Origin: Pedobacter cryophilus
GTDB taxonomy: Bacteria > Bacteroidota > Bacteroidia > Sphingobacteriales > Sphingobacteriaceae
NCBI RefSeq assembly: GCF_005116455.1
Contig: NZ_SWBP01000003.1
Location: 310,012-374,011, forward strand
Length of the DNA stretch: 64,000 nucleotides
Reading direction: 5' to 3'
Below, piece after piece: positions 44,268 to 52,887 of this stretch; positions within the stretch are counted from its first letter, which is position 1; every line of letters starts with the position of its first letter. Both the position numbers and the translations under genes were made by a program. A model generated the notes under the pieces. It was not told the origin of the DNA and made no database searches. It saw only the letters and a list, made by a program, of their open reading frames with translations.

Positions 44268-44296
44268 AAACCCCGACCAATAATGGTTGGGGTTTT
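44268..44296 (+). terminator. Intrinsic terminator of the histone H1-like gene
   Basis: AAACCCCGACCA, loop ATAAT, TGGTTGGGGTTTT, with one G-U pair. It lies 20 bp after the stop. Confidence 0.8.
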
Positions 44297-44323
44297 GTGT
44301 TTTTAGGATTTGTTGTTTTGGAT

Positions 44324-45709
44324 CTATTTACCGATACAAAACTTAGAAAATATGTTATCTAACAAATCATCTGTTGTCACTTGGCCTGTAATCTCGCCCA
44401 AATAATAAAGTGCTTGTTTAATATCTAAAGCTAAAAAATCGGAGGTTACGGGATTGTCTATTCCGTATAAAACTCTTTCTAAAGCAGCAGAGGTTTTTAA
44501 TAAAGCATCGTGATGGCGAAGGCTCGAAATGATCACTTCTTCGCTGTTTAAAGATCTAAAGTTTACGGCTTCTAAAAGGGCATCTTCTAAGTCTTCAATA
44601 TTTAACCGTTCTTTAGCAGAAATAAATAACATCGCCGGATAAGCTTCAAATTTGGCTTTCAATGCTTCTATCCCACCTAAATCTACCTTATTGCAAACCA
44701 AAATTAAATGTCCGTTTCTTTCATCCGTTACGGCTTTTAAATCGGTAATAATTTTCTCGAATTCTACCCCTGAGGTTTCGTTGGCATCAAATAAATATAA
44801 TACTATAGCTGATGATTTTATTTTCTCAAAAGTACGCTCTACGCCTTTGGCTTCTACAATATCTTGTGTTTCTCTAATTCCGGCGGTATCAATAAACCTA
44901 AAATTAATGCCTCTGATGTTGATTTCATCTTCAATGGTATCTCTGGTAGTTCCGGCTATTTCAGAAACAATAGCTCTATCCTCGTTTAACAAAACATTCA
45001 GCAAGGTTGATTTGCCTACATTGGGTTTACCAGCAATTACTACAGGTACACCATTCTTAATTACGTTTCCTAATTCGAAAGATTGAACCAATTTATTGAT
45101 GACTTTAAATATAGCCATCACCAAGCTTTTTAATTGATCGCGATTGGCAAATTCCACATCCTCTTCAGAGAAATCTAACTCTAATTCTATCATAGATGCA
45201 AAGTGAATTAACTGCTCTCTAAGCTGCTTTAATTCGTTAGAAAAACCGCCTCGCATTTGTTGCATGGCTAGTTGATGGGAAGCTTGCGATTGTGAAGAAA
45301 TTAAATCGGCAACAGCCTCTGCCTGAGCTAAATCTAAACCTCCATTTAAAAAGGCTCTTAAAGTAAATTCACCTGGTTTTGCTGCCCTTGCTCCTTTTCT
45401 AATGAGTAATTTAATGATAGATTCTATGATATATTTAGAACCATGACAGCTAATTTCTACTACGTTTTCTTTGGTGTATGATTTAGGTGCGATAAAGAGA
45501 GAAACCAGCACCTCGTCAACAATATTTTGGCCATCTCTAATGGTTCCAAAGTGGATGGTATGAGATTCTTGTTCTTCCAGATTTTTACCTTTAAAAACAG
45601 AATTAATAATGGTAATTGCATCCGGACCGGATAATCTTATTAAAGCGATGGCTCCTGTACCACTTGGCGTAGCTAAGGCAACTATAGTTTCTTCTTTTAC
45701 TGAAATCAT
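44324..45709 (-). CDS. mnmE: tRNA modification GTPase MnmE
   Basis: With MnmG, installs the 5-carboxymethylaminomethyl group on wobble U34 of several tRNAs. The 461-residue product starts at MISVKEETIVALATPSGTG (ATG at 45709; the frame extends three residues further). An N-terminal tetrahydrofolate-binding domain is followed by a helical domain with an inserted G domain: GKPNVGKSTLL, the DTAGIRE switch region and NKVD. The C-terminal FCIGK carries the essential Cys. All elements are intact. No mnmG in the window. Confidence 0.96.
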   Translation of the reverse strand: MISVKEETIVALATPSGTGAIALIRLSGPDAITIINSVFKGKNLEEQESHTIHFGTIRDGQNIVDEVLVSLFIAPKSYTKENVVEISCHGSKYIIESIIKLLIRKGARAAKPGEFTLRAFLNGGLDLAQAEAVADLISSQSQASHQLAMQQMRGGFSNELKQLREQLIHFASMIELELDFSEEDVEFANRDQLKSLVMAIFKVINKLVQSFELGNVIKNGVPVVIAGKPNVGKSTLLNVLLNEDRAIVSEIAGTTRDTIEDEINIRGINFRFIDTAGIRETQDIVEAKGVERTFEKIKSSAIVLYLFDANETSGVEFEKIITDLKAVTDERNGHLILVCNKVDLGGIEALKAKFEAYPAMLFISAKERLNIEDLEDALLEAVNFRSLNSEEVIISSLRHHDALLKTSAALERVLYGIDNPVTSDFLALDIKQALYYLGEITGQVTTDDLLDNIFSKFCIGK

Positions 45710-45724
45710 GAAGTGCAAAGATAG

Positions 45725-45842
45725 TAGTTAGTTGGTTAGGTTTTTAATTGGTTAGATGGTTAGTTTGTTGGATGCTGAACTTGATACTTGATACCCGCTA
45801 CTTGATACTAACTACTTGATACTCGCTACTTGATACTCATTA
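45725..45842. repeat. Degenerate GGTTAG and TGATACT word repeats
   Basis: TAGTTGGTTAGG, TTGGTTAGATGGTTAG and similar words are followed by eight or more variants of CTACTTGATACT. The stretch fills the gap between mnmE (start) and the OmdA-like gene (stop) exactly. The second word class also occurs at 27671-27731. Confidence 0.6.
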
Positions 45843-45843
45843 C

Positions 45844-46350
45844 TCAACTCCCCTTACTCGCTCTAATCATTTCCCCGTAATTTAATTTCTCTATCATAGC
45901 GTTTACCGTCAGGCTGAGGCGTTTTACTCGGGTGGCTTCGGTTTTGGCTTCATTAATCCATTTAATAAAATAGTTTTGGTGAGATTTTGGCTGACTAAGA
46001 AACTGTTCTAAAGTATGTTCTACATCATCAAAACATTGCAATAAGTCTTCGGGGATTTCAAATTTAAAATCTACATCTTCTGCTAACTCTAATTTTACCA
46101 TTGCGCCTTTGTATTTACCCAATTTTTTAAGGAGTTCTTTTTTTAAAGCGAGAATAAAATCGCCCTCTCCCATTGGTGTTAACGCAATTCCGTTGATTGA
46201 CACTTCATCAATTTTTCCTTTTACCCTAAAACTTACTTTACAATTGGCTTTTATTTCTTGAGCTATTGGTGCCGGAATATCTACGTAAGTCCAACCGGTT
46301 TTTTCTCCTTTTGTACCAAATTGTTGGATAATAGCGGTGTAGTAAATCAT
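45844..46350 (-). CDS. DUF1905/YdeI (OmdA)-family protein
   Basis: This 168-residue protein has an N-terminal DUF1905 barrel (GWTYVDIPAPIAQEI, CKVSFRVKGKIDEVSINGIAL, GAMVKLELAEDVD). The C-terminal OmdA-like helical segment (FLSQPKSHQNYFIKWINEAK) is followed by TRVKRLSLTVNAMIEKLN. The family is linked to tolerance of bacteriocins or outer-membrane stress in some bacteria; biochemistry unknown. It is the better-conserved relative of the protein at 16491-16955. Confidence 0.75.
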   Translation of the reverse strand: MIYYTAIIQQFGTKGEKTGWTYVDIPAPIAQEIKANCKVSFRVKGKIDEVSINGIALTPMGEGDFILALKKELLKKLGKYKGAMVKLELAEDVDFKFEIPEDLLQCFDDVEHTLEQFLSQPKSHQNYFIKWINEAKTEATRVKRLSLTVNAMIEKLNYGEMIRASKGS

Positions 46351-46421
46351 TTGAATACATTAACTATTTTCAAATATAGAGCTTGAACTTATTATACCAA
46401 GGAGTATAAAAGAAAAAATAA

Positions 46422-46873
46422 TTAACCACAAAGAACGCAGAGTTCACAGAGCTTATCCGATTAAACTTTGCGCTCTTTGCGAAAAACTTAGCGTCCTTTG
46501 CGTGAAGACTAAACTTAATATCAGAAGTGTAAAAGAAAAATAATTAACCACAAAGAACGCAGAGTTCACAGAGCTTATCCGATTAAACTTTGCGCTCTTT
46601 GCGAAAAAACTTAGCGTCCTTTGCGTGAAGACTAAACTTAATATCAGAAGTGTAAAAGAAAAATAATTAACCACAAAGAACGCAGAGTTCACAGAGCTTA
46701 TCCGATTAAACTTTGCGCTCTTTGCGAAAAACTTAGCGTCCTTTGCGTGAAGACTAAACTTAATATCAGAAGTGTAAAAGAAAAATAATTAACCACAAAG
46801 AACGCAGAGTTCACAGAGCTTATCCGATTAAACTTTGCGCTCTTTGCGAAAAACTTAGCGTCCTTTGCGTGAA
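46422..46873. repeat. Tandem array of about 122-bp units (three full, one partial)
   Basis: Units begin TTAACCACAAAGAACGCAG at 46422, 46544, 46667 and 46789 (steps of 122, 123 and 122). They are nearly identical: the one visible length change is a single extra A. Each unit holds CACAAAGAACGCAGAGTTCA on one side and CTTTGCGCTCTTTGCG with CCTTTGCGTG on the other, an imperfect inverted repeat. The fourth unit ends after CCTTTGCGTGAA. The open frame read through it (46453-46692) is a by-product. Confidence 0.92.
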
Positions 46874-46896
46874 ATTTTATTTGTTTATGTAAACTC

Positions 46897-47715
46897 TTAC
46901 TTAGAAAACTTATACGTCATTCCCATTCCCTGATAATTTAAACCCATTACCGGATTAACAGAAAGACCTGTTTGATTGGTTTTTTTATGCAATTGAGGAA
47001 TCAAAATACCAGCTCCTGCTCCTATAGCAAAACCCAAAATATTATCAGATAAAAAATGCTTTCCAGCTCTTAATCTTTGATAAGCTACTACCGTTGGCAC
47101 TGCGGCGGCGGCGGCCCACACATAAGGTTTTAGCTTAGAATCGGGATTAAAATCAGAAAAAACTTTAGCGGCAAAAAAAGTTGCAGCTGCTGTGGCAGTG
47201 GTATGACCGGCAAAAAAAGAACGTTGTGCATCTTTATCTGTTCTATCTGCAATAGGTAAGGAAGTATTATAAACCAATGGGCGACTTCTTTGTACCAAAC
47301 CAGCGGCAAGCGTAAAGGAAGCTGCTGCAGCCGACATGGTTTCTATAAACATTACCGAAATTTGTCCGTAATGCGATCTTTGGTTTTTAGCTATTAAAGC
47401 TACTATTGGCGCAACAGCAAAAGAACCATAAAATGGAATGTAGCTATCTTTATCTGCTTGGTCAGAGAAGTTACCTGCCGAAAACCTATCCATAAAGAAA
47501 ACATCGTCTTTAGATTTGGCTGCCACTTCTGCAAGGGTTAATTCTTTCTTATTTTTAATTAAGGTTACTCCTAAATAACTCAATCCTACACCTGCTACTA
47601 TTAAAGGAGCATCTTTTTTAAAGCTAGTTTGATAAGGAGATTCTGATTGTGAAAAAGCATTTTGAGCGACCAAAATAAAGGTCAATAATAAAAGAGAAAA
47701 GTATTTATTTCGCAT
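46897..47715 (-). CDS. PAP2-family phosphatase, exported or membrane-anchored
   Basis: The 272-residue chain has a signal-like N-terminus (YFSLLLLTFILVAQNAFSQ) and several hydrophobic helices. The three phosphatidic-acid-phosphatase motifs are visible in order: QRSRPLVYN, FFAGHTTATAAATFFAAKV (with the catalytic His region) and QRLRAGKHFLSDNILG. Members dephosphorylate lipid phosphates such as undecaprenyl or phosphatidylglycerol phosphates in the envelope; the substrate here is not known. The 3' side abuts the 122-bp tandem array. Confidence 0.85.
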   Translation of the reverse strand: MRNKYFSLLLLTFILVAQNAFSQSESPYQTSFKKDAPLIVAGVGLSYLGVTLIKNKKELTLAEVAAKSKDDVFFMDRFSAGNFSDQADKDSYIPFYGSFAVAPIVALIAKNQRSHYGQISVMFIETMSAAAASFTLAAGLVQRSRPLVYNTSLPIADRTDKDAQRSFFAGHTTATAAATFFAAKVFSDFNPDSKLKPYVWAAAAAVPTVVAYQRLRAGKHFLSDNILGFAIGAGAGILIPQLHKKTNQTGLSVNPVMGLNYQGMGMTYKFSK

Positions 47716-47820
47716 AATTTAAGTTTTATAAAGCCTTTTAAGCTTATTGTTAATATGATGCGAAGCAATGTTCAATTATATTGCCAATTAGAAAAGAAAG
47801 TGTAAGAAATTAAATGATTT

Positions 47821-47935
47821 GGGAGTTTCCAGCCCGAAGAAAAATCGGGACTGGCCGGGCTGTCCGCTATATTCCCGATGAAAAATCGGGAGATGCCGCT
47901 TCCATCCTTGCCTGTCCGGCAGGCAGGCCTAACTC
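47821..47935 (+). repeat. Dispersed structured element, copy D (forward orientation)
   Basis: The element starts GGGAGTTTCC and ends GGCCTAACTC, so its termini are GAGTT/AACTC. Three internal hairpins follow: CCAGCCCGA with TCGGGACTGG; TCCCGAT with ATCGGGA; and GCCTG with CAGGC. GGGCTGTCCGCT and GATGCCGCTTCCATCC match the motifs of copy A. The fold would be a closed stem with three hairpins. Confidence 0.65.
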
Positions 47936-47945
47936 AAACCCTCAA

Positions 47946-48533
47946 TTATATTAAATTTCTGTCTTTAAACCAAACATCATCTGGCTCAGCCTCAAAAGCA
48001 TTCATCAGTTCAATCATTTTTGCGGGTTCGGCTTCATTAATTACTAAACTTCTGTTAATAGGTTTTAAAAATCTTTGTTCCACCATTACATCCATTTGCA
48101 TAAAAAGCGGGTTATAAAAGCCATTTACATTTAATACCCCAATTGGTTTTTTGTGCAAACCTAATTGCAGCCAAGTTAACACCTCAAAAAATTCTTCTAA
48201 AGTGCCAAAACCACCGGGAAGAATCAAAAAGGCATCAGATAAATCGGCCATTTTTTGCTTACGCTGATGCATATTCTCGGTCACAATCATCTCGGTTAAA
48301 CCTTTATGCCCCACTTCTTTATCCATCAAAAACTGTGGGATTACACCTATTGCTTCTCCTCCATTTTCTAAAACTGCATCGGCTATTAAGCCCATTACCC
48401 CCACACTACCCCCTCCAAATACCAGTTTAATATTGTTTTGAACCATTATTTTGGCTAAGCTTTCTACTGCTGATTTTAATTGAGGATCGCCATTAAAATT
48501 AGAGCCACAATACACACAAAGAGATTTTATCAT
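47946..48533 (-). CDS. LOG-family Rossmann-fold protein
   Basis: This 195-residue protein is of the TIGR00730/LOG type, which hydrolyses nucleoside 5'-monophosphates to base and ribose 5-phosphate (cytokinin-activating in plants). It shows LCVYCGSNFNGDP at the N-terminus, LVFGGGSVGVMGLIADAVL, and the signature LPGGFGTLEEFFEVLTWLQLG with its catalytic Glu and Arg context. The substrate in this bacterium is unknown. It is followed by copy D of the dispersed element. Confidence 0.9.
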   Translation of the reverse strand: MIKSLCVYCGSNFNGDPQLKSAVESLAKIMVQNNIKLVFGGGSVGVMGLIADAVLENGGEAIGVIPQFLMDKEVGHKGLTEMIVTENMHQRKQKMADLSDAFLILPGGFGTLEEFFEVLTWLQLGLHKKPIGVLNVNGFYNPLFMQMDVMVEQRFLKPINRSLVINEAEPAKMIELMNAFEAEPDDVWFKDRNLI

Positions 48534-48656
48534 TTTAATTTATAATTTTTGATTTAATATAACCTTGATAAAGAAATTAGACTTTAAAACTAATTATTTT
48601 TTAGAAATGCGCTGATTAAATTAATCAACATTGCAAACTCGCAAAATGTACAACGT

Positions 48657-49598
48657 TTAAAACACCAGCTTATCTAATGAATTCCATATTACTCTAACAC
48701 TAGAAATTAACACAATAACAGCAACTCCAATAAACATTTTTTTGATGGGCAATTTACCTGCTAATTTGGCTGCTAAAGGTGCGGCAAGAATGCCTCCGGC
48801 AATTAAACCTATAATAGTACCTAAATGACTGATGCCTAAAATCACAAAAAAGGTTAAAGCACTGGCCATGGTTACAAAAAACTCGGTTAAACTTACTGAG
48901 CCAATGACATATTTTGGACTTCTTCCTTTAGAAATTAGCGTACTGGTAACCAAAGGACCCCAGCCACCGCCACCAAAAGAATCTAAAAAGCCACCTGCCC
49001 CGGCCAACCAACCTGCTCTTTTTATTTTTTTAGGCTTTACATCTGTTTTAAAAGCATTGGTTAATATTTTTAACCCCAAAATAAAAGTATAAACAGAAAT
49101 AATGGGTCTAATCCATTGCGAATAGGTTTCGCCAACGGTACCTAATAAAATAGCTCCGCCTATAGCGCCTAAAACTCCAGGGATTAACAAGGTTTTAAAC
49201 AACTTCATATTTACATTACCAAAACGATAATGGCTAAAGCCTGATGCGCCGCTAGAAAACATTTCGGCAGTATGAATACTACCCGAAATTACCGCCGGAT
49301 TTAATCCTCCAGATAATAAAAGTGTGGTAGAAATTACACCATAACCCATTCCTAATGCGCCATCAACCATTTGGGCAAAAAAACCTACTGCAAGCATAAA
49401 CAAGAACTTTTCATCGGCATTAGCCAAAATAAAATCTGTAGCTTCCTTTACCGTGATGAATTGAAAAATACTTAGCGTGATGATAATTAATGCCAACAGC
49501 ATCAAACTCCAAAAAGCTACATTTTTCCATTTTCTTTCTTCCACACCATGAGTTGTATGATTATAGATTCTCTTACTATTTTTTATTTCTGTCATCAT
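48657..49598 (-). CDS. TauE/SafE-family anion exporter (sulfite exporter type)
   Basis: An inner-membrane protein of about 313 residues with eight or so hydrophobic helices and the family motif GFFAQMVDGALGMGYGVIS near residue 80 and GGFLDSFGGGGWGPLVTSTL in the second half. Members export sulfite, sulfonates or similar anions. The frame extends to 49634, but that extension would overlap a terminator hairpin at 49619-49653, so I chose the ATG at 49598. It lies downstream of the TonB receptor on the same strand, and the adjacent operator sites and ChrA support a sulfur context. Confidence 0.85.
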   Translation of the reverse strand: MMTEIKNSKRIYNHTTHGVEERKWKNVAFWSLMLLALIIITLSIFQFITVKEATDFILANADEKFLFMLAVGFFAQMVDGALGMGYGVISTTLLLSGGLNPAVISGSIHTAEMFSSGASGFSHYRFGNVNMKLFKTLLIPGVLGAIGGAILLGTVGETYSQWIRPIISVYTFILGLKILTNAFKTDVKPKKIKRAGWLAGAGGFLDSFGGGGWGPLVTSTLISKGRSPKYVIGSVSLTEFFVTMASALTFFVILGISHLGTIIGLIAGGILAAPLAAKLAGKLPIKKMFIGVAVIVLISSVRVIWNSLDKLVF

Positions 49599-49618
49599 TA
49601 TATTTTGAAATGCAAAAA

Positions 49619-49653
49619 AATCTGGTTCCTTCAAAAACCGAAGGAAACCAGAT
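49619..49653 (-). terminator. Intrinsic terminator of the TonB-dependent receptor gene
   Basis: ATCTGGTTCCTTC and GAAGGAAACCAGAT form a stem with one bulge, and the leftward transcript would end in a run of U. It separates the receptor from the TauE/SafE gene, though readthrough is possible. Confidence 0.8.
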
Positions 49654-49676
49654 TGGGGGTAGTGTGAATATTTTTA

Positions 49677-52613
49677 TTAGTTTAATAATCCGTCAAAAGT
49701 GATGGCTGCATAATACAAGGCCCCTAAAGTTGGGCCACCAGCATATTGTAAATATTTGTTATTGAATATATTAGTTCCTCCAATTTTGATGTTGGCTTTC
49801 GCCGATGGAACACGATAGGTTACCTGCGCATCAAAAGTATGGTAAGCCGGCACTTGTCCGTTTACTAAAGGACTTTCCCATAAAAATGATTCTTGCCATC
49901 TCCAAACCACATTGAAACCTACGTTTTTAGCAATTTCTCTGTTTCCAAAAGAAATATTGGTGGTATAATTGGGTGTATTAAATCCGGTTACAAAAACATC
50001 TTTTTGTTTATTCTCTGTGATGTTATTGTAGCTTACATTTCCGTTTATGGTATATTTCTGGTAAAAATTATAAGTTAAACCCAAAGAAGAACCGTAATTA
50101 TTGTATTTATTTTTAGCGTTGGTATACACCCTGTACCTGGTTTGCTGATTATTTCTATTAGCTGCTAAAGCGGCAATAACAGCATCATCAGACCCTACCG
50201 GAGCTTGTGTAGTTAACCTTGGCGTGGTAGAAGTATAAGGAACAGCTACTTCTACCTGTCCTAAAAAACCCGAATATTCATTACTATAAGCATCAATATC
50301 TAACACCAACTTATTTTCTAGCAAAATACTTTTATAACCCACTTCAAAAGAGTTGATACGCTCTGGCTGAGTGGCCGATAAACTGGTGGTTTCTAAAAGT
50401 GCTCTGTTTTTTAAAGCCGCTGCATTGGCAGATAAACCAGTAGCCACATCAGTATTAACCGCAGCATTAAAGGTGTTTATAGATGTTAAAGTATAAGAAT
50501 TATCTAAGTAATTTAATCCTTCATTGATATAAGGTAAACCTCCAACACGTCTTATATTTCCATTATTAACAAAAGAAAGAGCTTCAAACAAGGCTGGGAA
50601 TCTATATCCATTTTGTAATGAAGCTCTAAAATTATGATGCTCTGCAAGGGTATAAACAGCAGCTATCCTTGGATTTAATTTAGGGTCAAACTCTGGATTA
50701 TAATCTAACCTTAAAGAACCAAATAACTTTAATTTCTCTTCAAAAAGAGTTTTTGTGACCTGAGCAAAGGTTCCAAACTTTTTATAATAAACGTGATCTC
50801 CAAAAGTTCCGTCTGCTAATGGCTTGGTTCTATCAGCATTTGGTCTAGAGAAATCAACAAAATTATTTCCATCAGGTATCACTTCGTAAATTCTAGCATC
50901 AGCACCTACCAAAAGACCAAATGATTTGGTGTATTTAGATAAATCTACTTGTGCATCGGTATGGTATGTTCTACTTTTTTGAGTAAGAGCAGCTCCTCCG
51001 GTTACAGGTGCATCTCCACCTACTACATTAAAATGATCCCAATTATTAATATTGATGATGGTATTTTTTAGCGCATTAAAAGCTGGAGTTCCAGGTTCTA
51101 CCCTACTAGCATCTGCAGCAGCTCTACCTATTCTCAAAGCATCTGCCAATGGCGTTCCTCCGTTTATGGCATTTTGGAAAGCCGTTTTATATTTAGCACC
51201 CCAAACAGCATTTGTTCCTCCGCTGCTAATGTCTAAATTATCAACCAGTGGTTTTAAATTGTAAGAATCGCCGGTGTTTTCTATAGAAGCATAAGATCTG
51301 ATGAAATAATTAGCACCTTTTAATTCTAACTTATGATTTTGTACTGATACATTATCCATCTGAATTTTATTGCCACGTTGAAATAAACCATCCAATTTTC
51401 CATATCTGTAACCATAAGAAAGCTCGGCCTTATCATTTAATCTGTAATGTAATGAACCGTCAAATTTTAGATTATCTACGGTTGGTTGGGCAATATCTTT
51501 TTCATAATAGCCGGTACGTCTAATAATAACACTTTGGTTGCCTGTTCTACCGGGGATGGTTAAACCAGAAATGGTTACCGCATTACTTCCGCCATCATCA
51601 CCATATTTATTCCAAGCGTCATAAGCCGGATTATCAGCATCCGCATTTAACTCCGAAAATTTAGGATTTGCAGTGTTTAAGCTATTTGGATTTTGATTGA
51701 TTCTGGTATCAGAAACCCAATCTGTACCCCTCATATAACTTAAATTCAGTTTAAATGCGAACTTGTTATTGTAAGCTTTGGCGTATCTTATTGCTGTTTC
51801 TGTTAAAATAATAGCGTCTCTACCGGTGCCGCCACCCACATGGTTTAATCCTGTTTTTTGATATAAACTTAATCCTTGTTGATAAAAAGGACTTTTAGTT
51901 AACAAATTAGCCATTCCGTTAATCGCATTCATGCCATATAAAGCAGAAGCTGCTCCAGGAGTAATTTCTACACTAGAAATATCCAATTCGGTTGGGCCAA
52001 TGGCATTTCCGAGTGGTACACCTAAAGTGCCCGCTTGCATATCTACCCCATCAACCAATTGTACAAATCGGAAATTGTTTGGAATGTTAAAACCTCGGGT
52101 ATTGGGAACTTTAAAAGTTAAACTTGAAGTGGTCATTTGCACACCTTTCACATTTTCTAAAGCATCGTAAAAACTTGGTGCCGGAGATTCTCTGATGGCT
52201 CTGATGTCTAATTTCTCAATAGCTACAGGCGATTTTAAAATGCTCTCCTCTACCCTTGATGCCGTAACAACAACTTCTTGCCCTAATTGGGTTTGGGTAA
52301 TTAACGCAATTTTTAAAGTTGAACCCGCTCCTTTTACCTCAAATTCTTGAGTTTTAAAGCCTACGCTTGATACCACTAAAGTTAATGGGAAACTGGCTTT
52401 TGTTCTAAGGTCAAATTTTCCTTCGCTATTAGTGGCGGTTCCGCTTACTGTATTTTTAATAGCTACGCTTACACCTGGGATAGATTCTTTAGTATCCTGA
52501 TCTATAATTGTCCCTGATATTACAATGATATTGTTGCCTTGTGCCCTTAAAATTTGATTAGATGCAATAAATAGGAATAATAGTGTAATTACTTTTATTG
52601 ATGATAGTTTCAT
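49677..52613 (-). CDS. TonB-dependent outer-membrane receptor with carboxypeptidase-like domain
   Basis: This 978-residue protein has a signal peptide (to RAQG), a carboxypeptidase-like domain (VISGTIIDQDTKESIPGVSV), a TonB box region (LGQEVVVTASRVEESILKS), a plug domain (FVQLVDGVDMQAG) and a barrel of about 22 strands. It takes up a nutrient across the outer membrane, but lacks a SusD partner, so it is not a polysaccharide system. The frame extends upstream to 52682; MKLSSIKVITLLFLFIASNQ is the better start. Two 17-bp near-palindromes related to a site upstream of the Rrf2 gene lie in the divergent promoter gap, suggesting common control. Confidence 0.92.
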   Translation of the reverse strand: MKLSSIKVITLLFLFIASNQILRAQGNNIIVISGTIIDQDTKESIPGVSVAIKNTVSGTATNSEGKFDLRTKASFPLTLVVSSVGFKTQEFEVKGAGSTLKIALITQTQLGQEVVVTASRVEESILKSPVAIEKLDIRAIRESPAPSFYDALENVKGVQMTTSSLTFKVPNTRGFNIPNNFRFVQLVDGVDMQAGTLGVPLGNAIGPTELDISSVEITPGAASALYGMNAINGMANLLTKSPFYQQGLSLYQKTGLNHVGGGTGRDAIILTETAIRYAKAYNNKFAFKLNLSYMRGTDWVSDTRINQNPNSLNTANPKFSELNADADNPAYDAWNKYGDDGGSNAVTISGLTIPGRTGNQSVIIRRTGYYEKDIAQPTVDNLKFDGSLHYRLNDKAELSYGYRYGKLDGLFQRGNKIQMDNVSVQNHKLELKGANYFIRSYASIENTGDSYNLKPLVDNLDISSGGTNAVWGAKYKTAFQNAINGGTPLADALRIGRAAADASRVEPGTPAFNALKNTIININNWDHFNVVGGDAPVTGGAALTQKSRTYHTDAQVDLSKYTKSFGLLVGADARIYEVIPDGNNFVDFSRPNADRTKPLADGTFGDHVYYKKFGTFAQVTKTLFEEKLKLFGSLRLDYNPEFDPKLNPRIAAVYTLAEHHNFRASLQNGYRFPALFEALSFVNNGNIRRVGGLPYINEGLNYLDNSYTLTSINTFNAAVNTDVATGLSANAAALKNRALLETTSLSATQPERINSFEVGYKSILLENKLVLDIDAYSNEYSGFLGQVEVAVPYTSTTPRLTTQAPVGSDDAVIAALAANRNNQQTRYRVYTNAKNKYNNYGSSLGLTYNFYQKYTINGNVSYNNITENKQKDVFVTGFNTPNYTTNISFGNREIAKNVGFNVVWRWQESFLWESPLVNGQVPAYHTFDAQVTYRVPSAKANIKIGGTNIFNNKYLQYAGGPTLGALYYAAITFDGLLN

Positions 52614-52749
52614 GATGGTTCTTTTGAATATTTTGATAATTAATTGATTTGTTATTAAAGAGCAGATATGCAACAGCAACAAGAATTATCCATAAAAAAC
52701 CTTTTTAAATTGCGCTTGGTGAATGATTGTAAATGTGAATTCATATAAA

Positions 52750-52768
52750 GTCTACTGATTTAGTCGAC
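52750..52768. promoter_or_regulatory. Putative Rrf2-type operator, site 2
   Basis: GTCTACTGATTTAGTCGAC is a near-palindrome (arms GTCTACT/AGTCGAC, one mismatch) in the gap between the TonB receptor and the ChrA operon. It aligns with site 3 (52805-52821) and site 1 (54889-54905). Confidence 0.55.
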
Positions 52769-52804
52769 AATGATAACACGATATTTTTAAAAAAGCAAAT
52801 TAAA

Positions 52805-52821
52805 TCTATAGATTTAGTAGA
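52805..52821. promoter_or_regulatory. Putative Rrf2-type operator, site 3
   Basis: TCTATAGATTTAGTAGA matches site 2 at 14 of 17 positions. It starts 54 bp from site 2, about five helical turns, which would put both sites on one DNA face. Confidence 0.5.
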
Positions 52822-52887
52822 ATATATAAAATATTTTGTAATTATGTGCTTTAAATTACTCTAAGCATCATTATCAAAATAATAAGT

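Noticed and set aside
44121-44306. 61-residue open frame over the histone H1-like gene
   Set aside because: It is in another register of the same bases, lacks a plausible start context, and the 58-residue frame matches a known family.
46453-46692. 79-residue open frame in the 122-bp array
   Set aside because: It is a duplicated peptide from the tandem units and breaks when the repeat shifts register.
49599-49634. Extended start of the TauE/SafE gene
   Set aside because: The extension overlaps the terminator hairpin of the preceding gene; the ATG at 49598 avoids this.
52614-52887. Cobalamin riboswitch upstream of the TonB receptor
   Set aside because: No B12-box or the expected conserved core is visible; the near-palindromes explain the gap better.
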